Origin: Basidiobolus ranarum
Taxonomy: Eukaryota; Basidiobolomycota; Basidiobolomycetes; Basidiobolales
Direction of reading: 5' to 3'
Length of the DNA: 20,941 bases
Assembly: GCA_040143965.1 (NCBI GenBank)
Contig: JASJQH010007091.1
Location: 1-20,941 of the forward strand
The notes beneath the pieces are model-generated. The model had not been told where the DNA came from. It made no database searches and worked only from the letters and a program-made list of their open reading frames with translations. A program made the translations under genes and the position numbers. Positions 10,271 to 20,941 of the stretch are shown piece by piece; within the stretch, counting starts at the first letter, position 1, and each line of letters opens with the position of its first letter.

Positions 10271-13200
10271 ATGAGTGCATTGAACATTAGCCTGTGCCAA
10301 TTTCCGCGGCTCCATAGCAATGAAGTTTCGAACTCAAGTGAAACTTTCCAAATTGCCCATTCAGATGTTGTAGATGAACTACCAGGACTCGAGAAAGCAT
10401 TGATACATGCCGCATGGATAGTGTTACTTAACCTCTACACCAGAAATTCTGATATCACTTATGCCTACGACGATGATCATGAGCCCTTATTGACTTTTTC
10501 CACTGTCTTCAACGAGGACACTGAGGATATTCCTGTGATACATTGGATTGGTCAATTGAATAAGGATCTGCAAGTAAATACACCAGAGACTTCCAGGTTA
10601 TTTACTGAAGACACTACCAATGCATTCAACACCTATGTCTCCTTTCGCCGTCAAGAGAAAACAATAGAATTCCCACCGAATTCAGAGGTAACATCATATG
10701 TGATATTTAGATGAACTTAAGACTAAAGCTTACATTATAATTTCATCTATATAGCTCGCAATTAGTCTGCTGGGCTGGCTTGAAGACGGCAACCTAACCG
10801 TTAAACTGACATTTTCAAAGAACCATTTTCAACTAGAACAAGGTCAATTATTTGCTGAACAATTTGTTTACATTACAAATACCTTGCTCCAAAATTTGAA
10901 CACTTCCATTAAGTCATTGAATTGGACCCCTGCCAATGAGAAATCCCTATTTCTGAATGAATGGCAAGCAGGAAAATCAGACTACTGTAAAGAACTAGAC
11001 GATACCTGTATACACCACCTCATTGAACATCAGGTAGAAAAAACCCCCAAAAATATTGCTCTACAGTTTGAAGATAAGGAGCTAGTCACCTACGCCGAAC
11101 TAAATAAGCGAGCTAATAAATTCGCTCACTTTCTTATTGCAACTGGTGTTGGACCTGAAGATATAGTGGCAATATGTCTGGAAAAATCAATCAATATGAT
11201 TATTACAATCATGGCCGTGCTCAAAGCAGGAGCTTCTTATGTACCTCTGGACCCAGAATTTCCGAAGGAACGTGTATCATTTATTGTCGAAGACACTAAT
11301 GCTAAAATCATCATTACCACTACCGATTTAGAAATCGTATTCAACCAATGCTCCGCTGTACAATTGTTATCATTAGATAGAGAGGATGTTGAGTTTAGCC
11401 AACAACCAGATACAAATCCCGAGATAGCAAATCTGAAATCGTCCAACCTCTGTTATCTAATTTTCACTTCTGGTTCTACAGGAACTCCCAAAGGTGTGAT
11501 GTTGGAGCATCGTGGAGTAGTCAATTATGTTGTTGCGCATCAGAAGATCCTTAACCTCAGCCAAAACGATCGCTTTCTGCAATTTTCTAATTACACATTT
11601 GACGCATCCATACTTGATATCTTCGTTACTCTTACTACTGGATCTCGCATATGTCTAGCCTCCAAAAATAATCTGCTTACAAATTTGTCAGAGATGGCAA
11701 GTATGATGAAAGTGACCGCAGCTCAATTGACTACCACTGTTGCTGGTTTATTGAATCCTAACGAGGTGCCTACCCTTAAGCTTCTACAGCAAGGTGGTGA
11801 GATGTTAACAAAGCCGGTTCGTGATACTTGGGTCGAAGGAGTAACACTTCACAACGGTTATGGCCCAACTGAAACAACCGTATATACTATCATTAGAACA
11901 TCTTTGAGTAAATTCACACCCTGCACCAACATTGGGTGGCCTATCGGTCGTAACAAAGTGTTCATCCTAAACGACAGGTTGGAAACCATTCCACTTGGTG
12001 CTATTGGTGAATTATGCTTTGGTGGGCCACAACTTGCTCGTGGTTATTTAAACAAGCCAGATCTCACTGAGAAAGTGTTTGTAAGTTCACCATTCACCAA
12101 GGGAGAACGTCTATATAAATCAGGTGATTTAGCTCGATTCAATCCAGATGGATCCATCACTATTCTAGGTCGTAAAGATAATCAAATCAAGCTTAACGGG
12201 CTACGAATCGAACTGGATGAAGTGGAGCACGCATTACATCAGTATCCTGAACTATTAAGAGCATCGGTAAGACTATTAAATGTCAAAAAAAACAACAAAA
12301 ATCGTGCTCTGGTGGCATTTCTGACTATGAAGAACATGACTAAAGAGGACGGACCCGTAGTAACCATTGACAACCTTGAGTACCCCGAAGTTACCGCGCG
12401 CATATCAAAACTTCAAGACCATATGAGAACCAAGCTTCCACCATACATGGTACCAACTATATGGGTACCCTTGACACGCTTTCCCATAACTACAAGCGGT
12501 AAAGTCGATTTAAGAGCTTTAGAAGCAATTTATAATATTAGTCCTCCAGATCACCTCCGAAGCTTCACCCAAGATCCCAAGGATATCAAAAGGAAGCCCA
12601 GCTCTCCACTTGAAGAGATATTGCTGAGTGTCTGGGCAGATGTACTCAACATCGATATTTCTCTTATAGGTACGGATGACTCGTTTTATCACTTGGGAGG
12701 TGATTCTATTTCTGCAATTCAAATATCTTCTCAGTGTCGTCAAAAAGGTGTCAATGTCTCTGTCCAGAGTATACTGCTACATCCAACTATTCACCAACTT
12801 AACAACTACGCTGAATTTGCCACAGAAAAACATATATATACCACCGAAGACGAAGAGGAGGGACATGGCTTAGTTCCATTAACTCCAATTCAGCATCAAT
12901 TCTTCGGTATCAACCAAACAGATGTAAACCATTTCCATCTTTCATGGCTGGTAAAAGTTAGAGAGCCGATTAGCGTCTCTGTGCTGCAGAAGGCAATAGA
13001 TGATCTCGTCTCCCACCACTCGATGCTTCGAGTTCGATTCAAACATATAAATGGACATTGGGAGCAACGAATTCTACCAGAGAATGAGAATAATATCAAT
13101 GTTCTGGAGTATCAAGTTTCCAATGTAAAGCAACTGAGAGCGAATATCTATCAGATTCAACGTAGGCTCTCGATTGAAAAAGGGCCTGTTAGTTCCTTCG

Positions 13201-14190
13201 TACTCTATAAACTTCCGGATGGTGAACAGCTAATGTTCATGACCATACATCATTATCTTATAGATTTGGTTTCTTGGCGCATTATATGGGAAGACCTTGA
13301 AAATATACTTAGCGGGCAGCCTCTATCATATAAATCTTTGTCCTTCAAAGCTTGGAGTAAGCTACTAGGAATGCATGCCAGATCACTGAGCCTTGAAGAT
13401 TATCCCAGTCAAGCACCGATAAAGCCATTAGATATTGATGTAACAAAACTTCCACTAAACACAATGGAAACAGTAAATACCTTATCGTTTACCCTGGAAA
13501 CCGAGCATACTAACCTGCTATTTGGTGCAAGTAACGACGTTTACAGAACAGAGGCTGTAGATTTCATGCTCTCTACTCTTGCAGCATCTTATTGTACTAC
13601 TTTCAACTCCCAATCTCTGACTATTGCAACTGAAGGCCATGGTCGAGAACCATGGAATGATTCCATTGATGTATCACGAACCGTTGGGTGGTTTACTTCA
13701 ATCTATCCGGTAACTATTGAAAGACAGCCCGGAGATACTCTGATCGATGTACTAAAGCGAACTAAAGATGTTCGTAAGGGCATTCCACAACATGGATTCA
13801 CGTATGGGCTGCTTCGATACTTGAATGAAGAGGCATCGAAAGTTCTTCGAAATGATCAGACACAAGTTGGCTTTAATTATCTGGGACGTTTCCAACATTT
13901 GGAGAAGACAGGGGCTCTCTTACAAGATGTCGATGATAAGTACAAATTTGACTTGAATCTTATTGGACCAAAATGGAGAAGAATGAATGCTATCGAAACC
14001 GAAGTAACAATACAGCACAATAACCTTACTTGCTCTATCTCTTACAGCAATGTCCTTCACAAGGAAGCAGATGTAAATCAATGGTTGCAATCATGGCGCC
14101 AATCATTAGTGGAGTTGGTTCATGTATGCGCGAATAAAGAGAAAGGAGAGCTAACTGTCTCTGACCTCCCACTTCTTGCGTTGCATGAAG
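10271..14190 (+). other. NRPS module 1: C remnant - A1 - T1 - E1 (initiation, D-residue)
   Basis: Residues 1-220 resemble only the second half of a condensation domain: ALIHAAWIVLLNLYTRNSDITY, then a LAISLLGWLEDGNLTVKL segment. They lack the HHxxxDG motif, so they cannot catalyse condensation, and the module should start the chain. A1 has the core motif FTSGSTGTPKG (Thr377), Asp422 of the FDAS core and the invariant Lys722. By alignment to the GrsA pocket its code is D-A-L-Q-Q-G-G-V-Y-K, with no confident substrate. T1 shows LGGDSISAIQ, with Ser790 as the carrier attachment site. E1 begins PLTPIQHQFF. It has HHYLID (His971, His972, Asp976) followed by LVSWRI, the catalytic Glu in EGHGRE (Glu1099), TVGWFTSIYPV and FNYLGR (1179-1184). 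Epimerase activity is therefore expected, although the usual Gly after the Asp is Leu. Confidence 0.88.
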
Positions 14191-17100
14191 ACGAACTGAA
14201 TCGATTGATCAATCAAATCTTACCTCAATATAGCCCAAATCTTGGCTATAATGCGGAAGACATTTATCCTTGCTCGCCTATCCAGGAAGGGTTGATTATT
14301 GGAAATATGAGATCGCCTGAGCTCTATCATGTACAAGATGTATACAAACTAGTTGGCGATCTGGATGTTGACCGACTGATTTCTTCTTGGAAAACAATAA
14401 TACATGATCTCCCGATTTTGAGGACGGTATTTATCAACAACCCATTTAGCCCAAGAACCTCCGGAGCGTACCTTCAGATTGTCCTGAAAGGATTAGAATT
14501 GAAATTCCAGCAATTTGCAGTAGAAAAGGATGAAATCAATTCAGCTGTCAAGAATTATCTTGAAGGCGATTTAATCAAAGGATTCCCTCTCGGAGAGTCA
14601 AATATACGTTTATGCGTATTCCACGTTCGAAACGGCGAAAACAGGATGGTAATAAGTCGTCATCATTCCATTAACGATGGCTGGTCAGATAAAATTATTA
14701 TGAATGATTTATCCGCTGTTTACAATGACACTAGGAGGCCTTCAGTTATTCCATATAAGGAGTACATTGCTCATCGCATGACCGAGAATAACGGTTTAGG
14801 CAATGATACAGGAGCAGATTATTGGGTAAGGTACTTATCCGGAACAGAGCCCTGTTCTTTTCCAAGGCTAGGGGGCCTAAGCGTCACCAAATCTGAGTGC
14901 TTACAACTAACCTCAAATGCTAAAATTGTAACTAAAGATTTACGGAATTTTGCTAAGTCGGTGGGTGTCACACTTGCTACGTTGGTACAGGCAGCCTGGG
15001 GCCTAGTGCTACAGCCATATTATGCACAAGAAGATTTTATATATGGAGTCATCACCAATGGTCGAAACATGGCCATGAAAAATATCGATAAGGTTATTGG
15101 ACCTTGTATCAACACGTTGCCATTGAGAATTCAATACGACAAAGAAATGCGCGTAGTAGATTTGTTGCGTAGAATTCATCTACACTTACTCACCAGTATT
15201 CCATTCCAAAATTGTGGTTTACAGAAAATCAACCAATGGTGTAAATCTAATGGAAACCCCATTAAATTTGACTCCATTCTTAATTTCCAATCTCTAGAAG
15301 ACGATACCCAGGGGGACGATCAGTGTCAACTGAGATTTGAATTAGAGAGCATTTCGGAGCCAACAGAATACAAACTAACTCTAAATTCTTGGACTCAAAA
15401 CGGATCAATTACCTTCCGATTGGATTTTAATAGCCATTCGGTAACTCGTACTCTGGCCCGCCACATATTGGGTAGATTGGAGGTAATTCTAGAAGCTATC
15501 ATCAAGTCCAATAACGACACACAAATTCAAGTAATTCCCAAGATGACGGAATCAGAAAGAAATTTGATTAATGACTTCAACAAATCCAATTCCGAGGCCG
15601 TAGTGCAAGCACCAACCTATACGAACGAGGTTTTTGTTCATGCATTGTTTGAAGATCAGGTTAGGATTAATCCGGACCGTGTGGCTGCTCAATACGAATC
15701 TTCTGAATTCACTACCTACAATGAGCTCAATAAGAGAGCAAATCGCCTAGCCCATCATCTCATAGAGAATGGTATTGGACCTGATATGATTGTTCCACTC
15801 TGTATGAACAAGTCGGTTTCTATGCTAGTAGCAATGCTAGCTGTTATGAAGGCAGGTGGTGCTTATACTCCTCTGGATCCTAAGAACCCAGTTGAACGAA
15901 ATTTGTTTGTCATCAATGAAACTAAATCGAAAATCGTAATCACGATGGATTGTTACAAACAATTCTTCCCGGATCAGAAGATTATTTCACTCGAGTCAGA
16001 AGTAGCTTTTGGCCACCACTCTGCCGAGAACCCAGAGGTTGAAAAACTGACACCATCCAACTTGTGCTATGTTTTGTTTACATCTGGCTCTACTGGCACA
16101 CCTAAAGGAGTCATGTTGGAACACGCCGCAGTATGTAGTTCTATATGGGCCCAGAAAGCTATTTGGAATTTGAATGCAAATGATTCCGTGTTGCAATTTG
16201 CGTCATATACCTTCGACGCATCAGTCGTAGAGATATTTGTTACACTTGCATTCGGAGCTCGGGTATCAATGGCACCAAAAGAACGTTTACTCACAGATAT
16301 TGAAGATGTTATTAACTCAATGCAGATTACTACAGCGTTGTTAACGACAACAATAGCGAGCTACATCCATCCCGCTAAGGTTAAATCGTTGAAAACGTTA
16401 TTGGTAGGAGGTGAAATGATGACTGTAGCCGTTCGTAATTCTTGGGCATCGATACTTGATTTAAGCAATATGTATGGACCTACCGAAGCGGCTGTGGCAT
16501 TCTTGGTCAATCACAAGATAAATGAAAAGTCGTCATGCAGTAATGTTGGTAAGCCCATGGAAAGTAATGTAATCTATATTTTGGACTTGGATTTAAATCC
16601 TGTTCCTCTGGGAGTTGTTGGAGAGCTTTGCGTGTCAGGGCCACAACTAGCCCGAGGTTATTTAAATCGTCCTGATCTTACTGAAATTGCTTTCATACCT
16701 AATCCATTCACTTCTGGAGAACGCTTATATCGTACTGGTGATTTAGCACGTTATAATGTAGATGGCTCCGTAGAATTACTAAGACGAAAAGACAACCAAG
16801 TAAAATTACACGGGTTGCGTATTGAGCTAGATGAGATTGAGCATGCTATGTATGAGTATTCCAAAATTGGAAGAGCCTGTGTACTGCCTATAGTAACTGA
16901 CTCTACTACAGACCATAAATCTCTAGTGGCCTTCTTAACTTTCAATGGTCTAGTTGACAAATCTTCCCCAGTTGCTTTACTCAATGCTATTGATACTCCA
17001 GAGGCTGTGACACACACCGGTGAGGTTAGGGAACTTTTAAAGAAAACTTTACCGCCATACATGGTTCCAACTGTGTGGGTACCGCTCAGCGCGATACCTA

Positions 17101-20100
17101 CCAATTCAAGCGGGAAGATCGATCGAAAGTTTGTCACTACCATATATGAGTCGATTAGCAGAGATGATCTATTGTCATTCAGCGCATCCAACAATACCGA
17201 CTATGTCGGGGCTGTTACACGAGTGGAACAAGATTGGATTCAATTATGGGCTAAGGTGCTCCACATATCCGAGAAACTCATTGGTATTCACGACTCATTC
17301 TTTAATCTTGGTGGCGATTCAATCGTTGCTGTTAGATTGGTGGGTGCAGCTCGTCAATTTGGCTATGAGTTGAGTGTTCAACAGCTTTATGAGAATTTGA
17401 CTATCGCAGAACTTGCTGCCAATACAGTGTTACTAAAAAGTGAAGACAAAGAGACAAAACCGATTGACAAGTATGAGCTTCTTAATCTTAAATCGGATGA
17501 GCTTGAGCACTTGTTGGATGTCGATATCAAACAGAATGGGATACTGCTCAGTAATGTAGAAGATGTATATCCATGCTCTCCTCTCCAAGAAGGTCTTATG
17601 GCCTTGGGCTTGCAAGATAACGTAAGTTACTTGAATCAGCAATTATATCGCTGTGAATCTGACATTGATATGGATCACTTCAAACATGCATGGAAATCAG
17701 TGATTGAAGCAAACCCTATTCTCCGCTCTACTATAATATTTTCGGACAGCGGCTACTCTCATCTGAGTGGCCTCCAAGTTGTACTTGGAAGCGAGAGCAT
17801 TGATTGGAATGTTTTAGATATTGAAAGGAGCGCTTTCTCTGAGAATTACTTGGCAGAAATATTAGATATGGATGTTAAGAAAGGAATACACGTTGGTCAT
17901 CCACTAACCCGATTTACTGTTATCCGTATCGAGAATTCCATGGCGTACTTCATATGGACCATTCATCATTCTTTGTATGACGGATGGTCCATGAGTTTGA
18001 TGATTGAAGATTTAATCAATGCTTACCACTTGAAGGCACTCTCAGCTAGACCTTCGTACAATAACTTCATCAAATATATCAGTGATAGGAAGAAGGAAGA
18101 ATCACTAGCATATTGGAGAAAGGTGCTTGCGGATGCTGAGGTGACATATATAGCAAAACAATCTTCATCGGCATACAAAGACAAGTCATCATCGCAGCTT
18201 ATTGAGAATATCAATGTGAACTTTACTTCGATAACAACCAAGCACAATGTGACAATAGCGACAATCGTCAATTTGGCGTGGTCTTTGGTTATGAAATTGC
18301 ACACTGGCAGCTCTGATGTTATCTTCGGCGTGGTAAACTCTGGAAGAAATCTTCCGGTTAATGGTATACAAGAGATTCGCGGGCCATGCTTTAATACCCT
18401 TCCAGTTCGTGTAAATCTCGACAGTGAACTTACACTTCTGGATATCATGCTTCGTATTCATGGTTCTCAAACTGAACAACAACGTTACCAATCAATCGGA
18501 CTGCAAGATCTTCTCAGGAGTTGTGTCGACATAAAAACTCCCTCTTTATTTGATTCTTTACTTGTCATTCAGAATCTTCCAACTGAAAGTATTGCTTCTA
18601 GTGTAGCTTCCATTGGACTAAAAGAGCTGAGTACTTCAATGCCAGCAAATTACCCAGTTGTAGTCGAGCTGATAGCAGTTTCTGGGAAGCGTACACTTGC
18701 ACTTACTTACGACAGTAATGTGCTCTCCGAGGGTGAAGCTCAATGGATATTTAGTCACATGAAGACAGCGTTGTCGGAGATCGTCAAGAATGTAAATATG
18801 CGAGTGAATGATCTCAGTGTTATATCTACAGAAGAGTCCGTTCTATTGAGTAGCTGGAGTAGTAATGCTACTATGCAAGACTGCAATTCACTCATTCATG
18901 AGTTGTTTGAAAAGCAAGCGCATCTTAATCCAGACCACATAGCTCTCCAATTCGAAACATCCGAGTTCTTCACATACGCTGAACTCAATGCCAGAGTTAA
19001 CCAATTAGCACATCATCTCATTGAATTAGGTGTTGTTCCCGATTCTACGGTGCCCCTTTGCGTTGACAAATCCGTTGACATGATAGTAGCCATGTTAGCT
19101 ATTCTCAAATCGGGCGGTGCTTATGTGCCACTTGATCCGAATAATCCAGTTGAACGTAATAGATTCATCATTAGTGAGGTCAAAGCTACGGTAGTTGTCA
19201 CATTCGATCGTTACAAGTGTTATTTCAGAGGAACAAGGATATTCCTGCTTGACAATGAAGCAGAACTCCTTAGTCATCAATCAATTAAGAATCCTGTAGT
19301 TGAAAACCTTTCACCCTCCAATCTGTGCTATATCCTCTTCACCTCTGGCTCCACTGGTACACCCAAAGGAGTTATGATGGAGCATTCAGCTGTGGTTAAC
19401 TTCCTCCAAGCATCGAACAGTATTTGGAATCTCACCGCTGATGATTCAGTTTTGCAATTTGCTAACTACACTTTCGACGCTTCAGTGAATGAAATCTTTT
19501 TCCCTCTTGCGTCTGGAGCTCGTATAGCTATGGCTCCAAAGGAAATCTTACTATCAAATATGGAGGAGACTATTGACAAAATGAATGTGACATCACTAGT
19601 GCTAACACCAACCATAGCTTCATGTATTGATCCCGCCAAGATTCCATCCGTAAAAAGGCTGATTCTTGGAGGTGAAATGATCACAACCACAGTTCGAAAC
19701 TCATGGCTTCCTTATGTTGAGATAGCCAACGCTTATGGACCAACTGAGGCCGCAGTGGCAATTTTAACTTACCTGAGCATCGACGAAAAAACCTCATGCA
19801 GTAACGTCGGAAAACCGATGGATGGTAACACCATTCGTATCTTAGGGTTGGATATGCTTCCAGTTCCGATTGGAGTAGTTGGAGAACTGTGCGTAAGCGG
19901 TCCTCAACTTGCACGTGGCTATCTCAATCGTCCAGACTTGACAAAGAAAGCCTTCATAATGAACCCATTAGCAACTGATGAGCGCTTATACTGCACCGGT
20001 GACTTGGCTCGGTTCAACTCTGATGGATCTGTCGAATTGATCGGAAGAAAAGATAACCAGATCAAGCTTCACGGCTTGCGAATCGAACTGGATGAGATAG

Positions 20101-20941
20101 AGCATGCTCTTTATGGCCACTCAAAGGTCAAGAGAGCTTGTGTACTTCCTTTGGTTACTGATCAATCCACAAATCGCAAGTCAATAGTTGCATTTTTGGC
20201 CTTTGGTGATATCACAGATGACAAACTCCCTCTAGAAATATTAACTGGTTCACTCGCATCAATCGCCGAAAGTCATATTGAAGAGTTGAAGAGTCAGGTG
20301 AGAGAACATCTCCCACCATATATGGTACCAAACATATGGATTCCACTTAGTGCAATCCCAACCAACACAAGTGGAAAGATTGACCGTAACAAGCTTTCTA
20401 CTTTCTTCAATACGTTGAGTCTCGAGGCCGTCGTTGGCTTATCAGGCTCTTCCAAAGAAAAGGACACCACTGCTTTGACTTCAATGGAGATAACCATACA
20501 AAGAATCTGGTCTGAAATTTTGAACATCCCCGCTTCCAGTTTCAGCATCGACGACTCATTCTATCAACTAGGTGGTGATTCCATTTCAGCCATTCGAGTA
20601 TCATCCTCCAGTCGCCAAAATGGACTTTCCCTCTCTGTCAAGCAAATCATGCAGAATCCAACTATTCGTACTCAGGCCTCAGTTGCCACTTCAGTGGTTG
20701 AGAATTTAGTTGAAGTCAAACAGGTTTACAGGGATGAGGCTTTGCTCACTCCTATTCTGCAGCATTTCATGGAGACTCCTCAGGAAAACATACATCACTT
20801 CAATCAATCGTGGCTGCTTAAGCTGAGAGCCTCTATCACCGTTGAAAGCTTGAATTTGGCCATTTCTTCTCTGATTCACCACCATGAGTTACTACGCAGT
20901 CGCTTTTCCTGTTCAGAAGGAAAGTGGAAAATCCAAATTCT
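10271..20941 (+). CDS. Multimodular nonribosomal peptide synthetase (C*-A-T-E-C-A-T-C-A-T-E...), 3' end outside window
   Basis: This is a giant cytosolic enzyme that builds a peptide without ribosomes. Adenylation (A) domains activate amino acids, thiolation (T) domains carry them on phosphopantetheine, condensation (C) domains join them, and epimerisation (E) domains turn L residues to D. Exon 1 is 10271-10687 (139 codons); exon 2 runs from 10755 to the edge (3395 codons) without a stop, giving 3534 visible residues. The ATG at 10271 has A at -3, and an in-frame TAA stands upstream at 10226-10228. Domain order by residue: C remnant 1-220, A1 225-725, T1 Ser790, E1 845-1285, C2 1305-1725, A2 1768-2265, T2 Ser2328, C3 2405-2835, A3 2852-3350, T3 Ser3415, and the start of E2 from about 3469. 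Every complete domain retains its key residues, so the gene looks functional. No releasing domain is in view, so peptide length and whether it is cyclic are unknown. The YPCSPLQEG-type C domains are of fungal style. The product is not identified. Confidence 0.95.
10688..10754 (+). other. Intron in the NRPS gene, 67 bases, phase 0
   Basis: The first reading frame closes at 10712, while the NRPS continues in another frame. A GAG|GTAACA donor at 10688 and a TATATAG acceptor ending at 10754 join the two in phase 0. ACTAAAG at 10722-10728 is a plausible branch point. The join gives PNSE-LAISLLGW, which keeps the C-domain strand pattern. The next AG at 10764-10765 would put a stop in frame a few codons later, so it is rejected. 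The length is typical of fungal introns. Confidence 0.8.
14230..17430 (+). other. NRPS module 2: C2 - A2 - T2 (L-residue)
   Basis: C2 opens with EDIYPCSPIQEG (Tyr1310) and has the intact active site HHSINDG (His1442, His1443, Asp1447). Because it follows an E domain it should accept a D-configured donor; this comes from the domain order and not from a residue I can point to. A2 carries FTSGSTGTPKG (Thr1915), Asp1960 of FDAS and Lys2260. Its GrsA-aligned pocket code is D-A-V-L-L-G-M-V-A-K, mostly hydrophobic. No epimerisation domain follows. T2 reads LGGDSIVAVRL (Ser2328), differing from the E-linked T1 and T3 (LGGDSISAI). The residue added is therefore expected to stay L. Confidence 0.87.
17550..20941 (+). 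other. NRPS module 3: C3 - A3 - T3 - E2 (partial; D-residue expected)
   Basis: C3 begins EDVYPCSPLQEG (Tyr2411) and has the active site HHSLYDG (His2543, His2544, Asp2548). A3 has FTSGSTGTPKG (Thr3002), Asp3047 of FDAS and Lys3347. Its pocket code is D-A-N-V-I-G-A-V-A-K. T3 reads LGGDSISAI (Ser3415), the same form as T1. It is followed by LLTPILQHFM, then HFNQSWLLKLRASIT and HHHELLRSRF, which parallel E1 (PLTPIQHQFF, HFHLSWLVKVREPIS, SHHSMLRVRF) much more closely than either C domain. The domain cut by the window edge is therefore a second epimerase, and residue 3 should become D. Its catalytic motif lies beyond the window. Confidence 0.85.

Noticed and set aside
10688-10714. Read-through of NRPS exon 1 to the stop at 10712-10714, giving a 147-residue protein
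   Set aside because: The last eight residues break the C-domain pattern. A good donor and acceptor restore the downstream frame with matching sequence.
16751-17194. 147-codon minus-strand frame inside the NRPS
   Set aside because: It lies opposite the well-supported A2 domain and has no motifs; it is a shadow of the coding strand. The same holds for the other minus-strand frames between 11237 and 20548 and for the plus-strand off-frame ones at 12676 and 17131.
20735-20941. Last domain as an ordinary condensation domain
   Set aside because: Its opening lacks the YPCSPLQEG motif of C2 and C3 and parallels E1 line by line, and T3 has the E-linked LGGDSISAI form.
10271-20941. Bacterial origin of the whole window
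   Set aside because: The intron, the alpha-arrestin with PY motifs, the LINE and the fungal-style C domains all point to a fungal nuclear genome. Older transfer of individual NRPS domains remains possible but is not visible here.

Overview
The window looks like nuclear DNA of an early-diverging fungus. Three things point that way: an alpha-arrestin with C-terminal PY motifs, a LINE of the non-LTR type, and a very large nonribosomal peptide synthetase (NRPS) gene whose 5' end carries a short spliceosomal intron. The condensation domains have the fungal-style opening (YPCSPLQEG). Together with the AT-rich DNA this suggests a zoopagomycete such as Basidiobolus, a genus known for unusually many NRPS genes. 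The genus is inference, not shown by the sequence.

Layout. Bases 1-1031 hold the 3' part of a decayed LINE (reverse transcriptase and C-terminal region, plus strand, ending at an AATAAA). Bases 1675-2691 (minus strand) are an apparently intact 338-residue alpha-arrestin. From 2692 to 10270 lies about 7.6 kb of AT-rich DNA with no convincing gene. It does hold a degenerate tRNA-like sequence on the minus strand with a Pol III-type T run behind it, a 25-bp tandem repeat and a short run of telomere-type TTAGGG repeats. From 10271 to the right edge runs the NRPS gene on the plus strand. After a 67-base intron (10688-10754) it is one uninterrupted frame for 3395 codons and is cut by the window end.

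NRPS. The visible order is C-remnant - A1 - T1 - E1 - C2 - A2 - T2 - C3 - A3 - T3 - E2 (start only). All three A domains, all three T domains, both full C domains and the one full E domain keep their key catalytic residues. The expected product is a peptide beginning D-residue 1, L-residue 2, D-residue 3, continued by domains beyond the window. The three substrate-pocket codes (DALQQGGVYK, DAVLLGMVAK, DANVIGAVAK) match none that I recall with confidence, so the product cannot be named. No tailoring enzyme, transporter or regulator lies beside the NRPS on its left; any cluster partners would be to the right.
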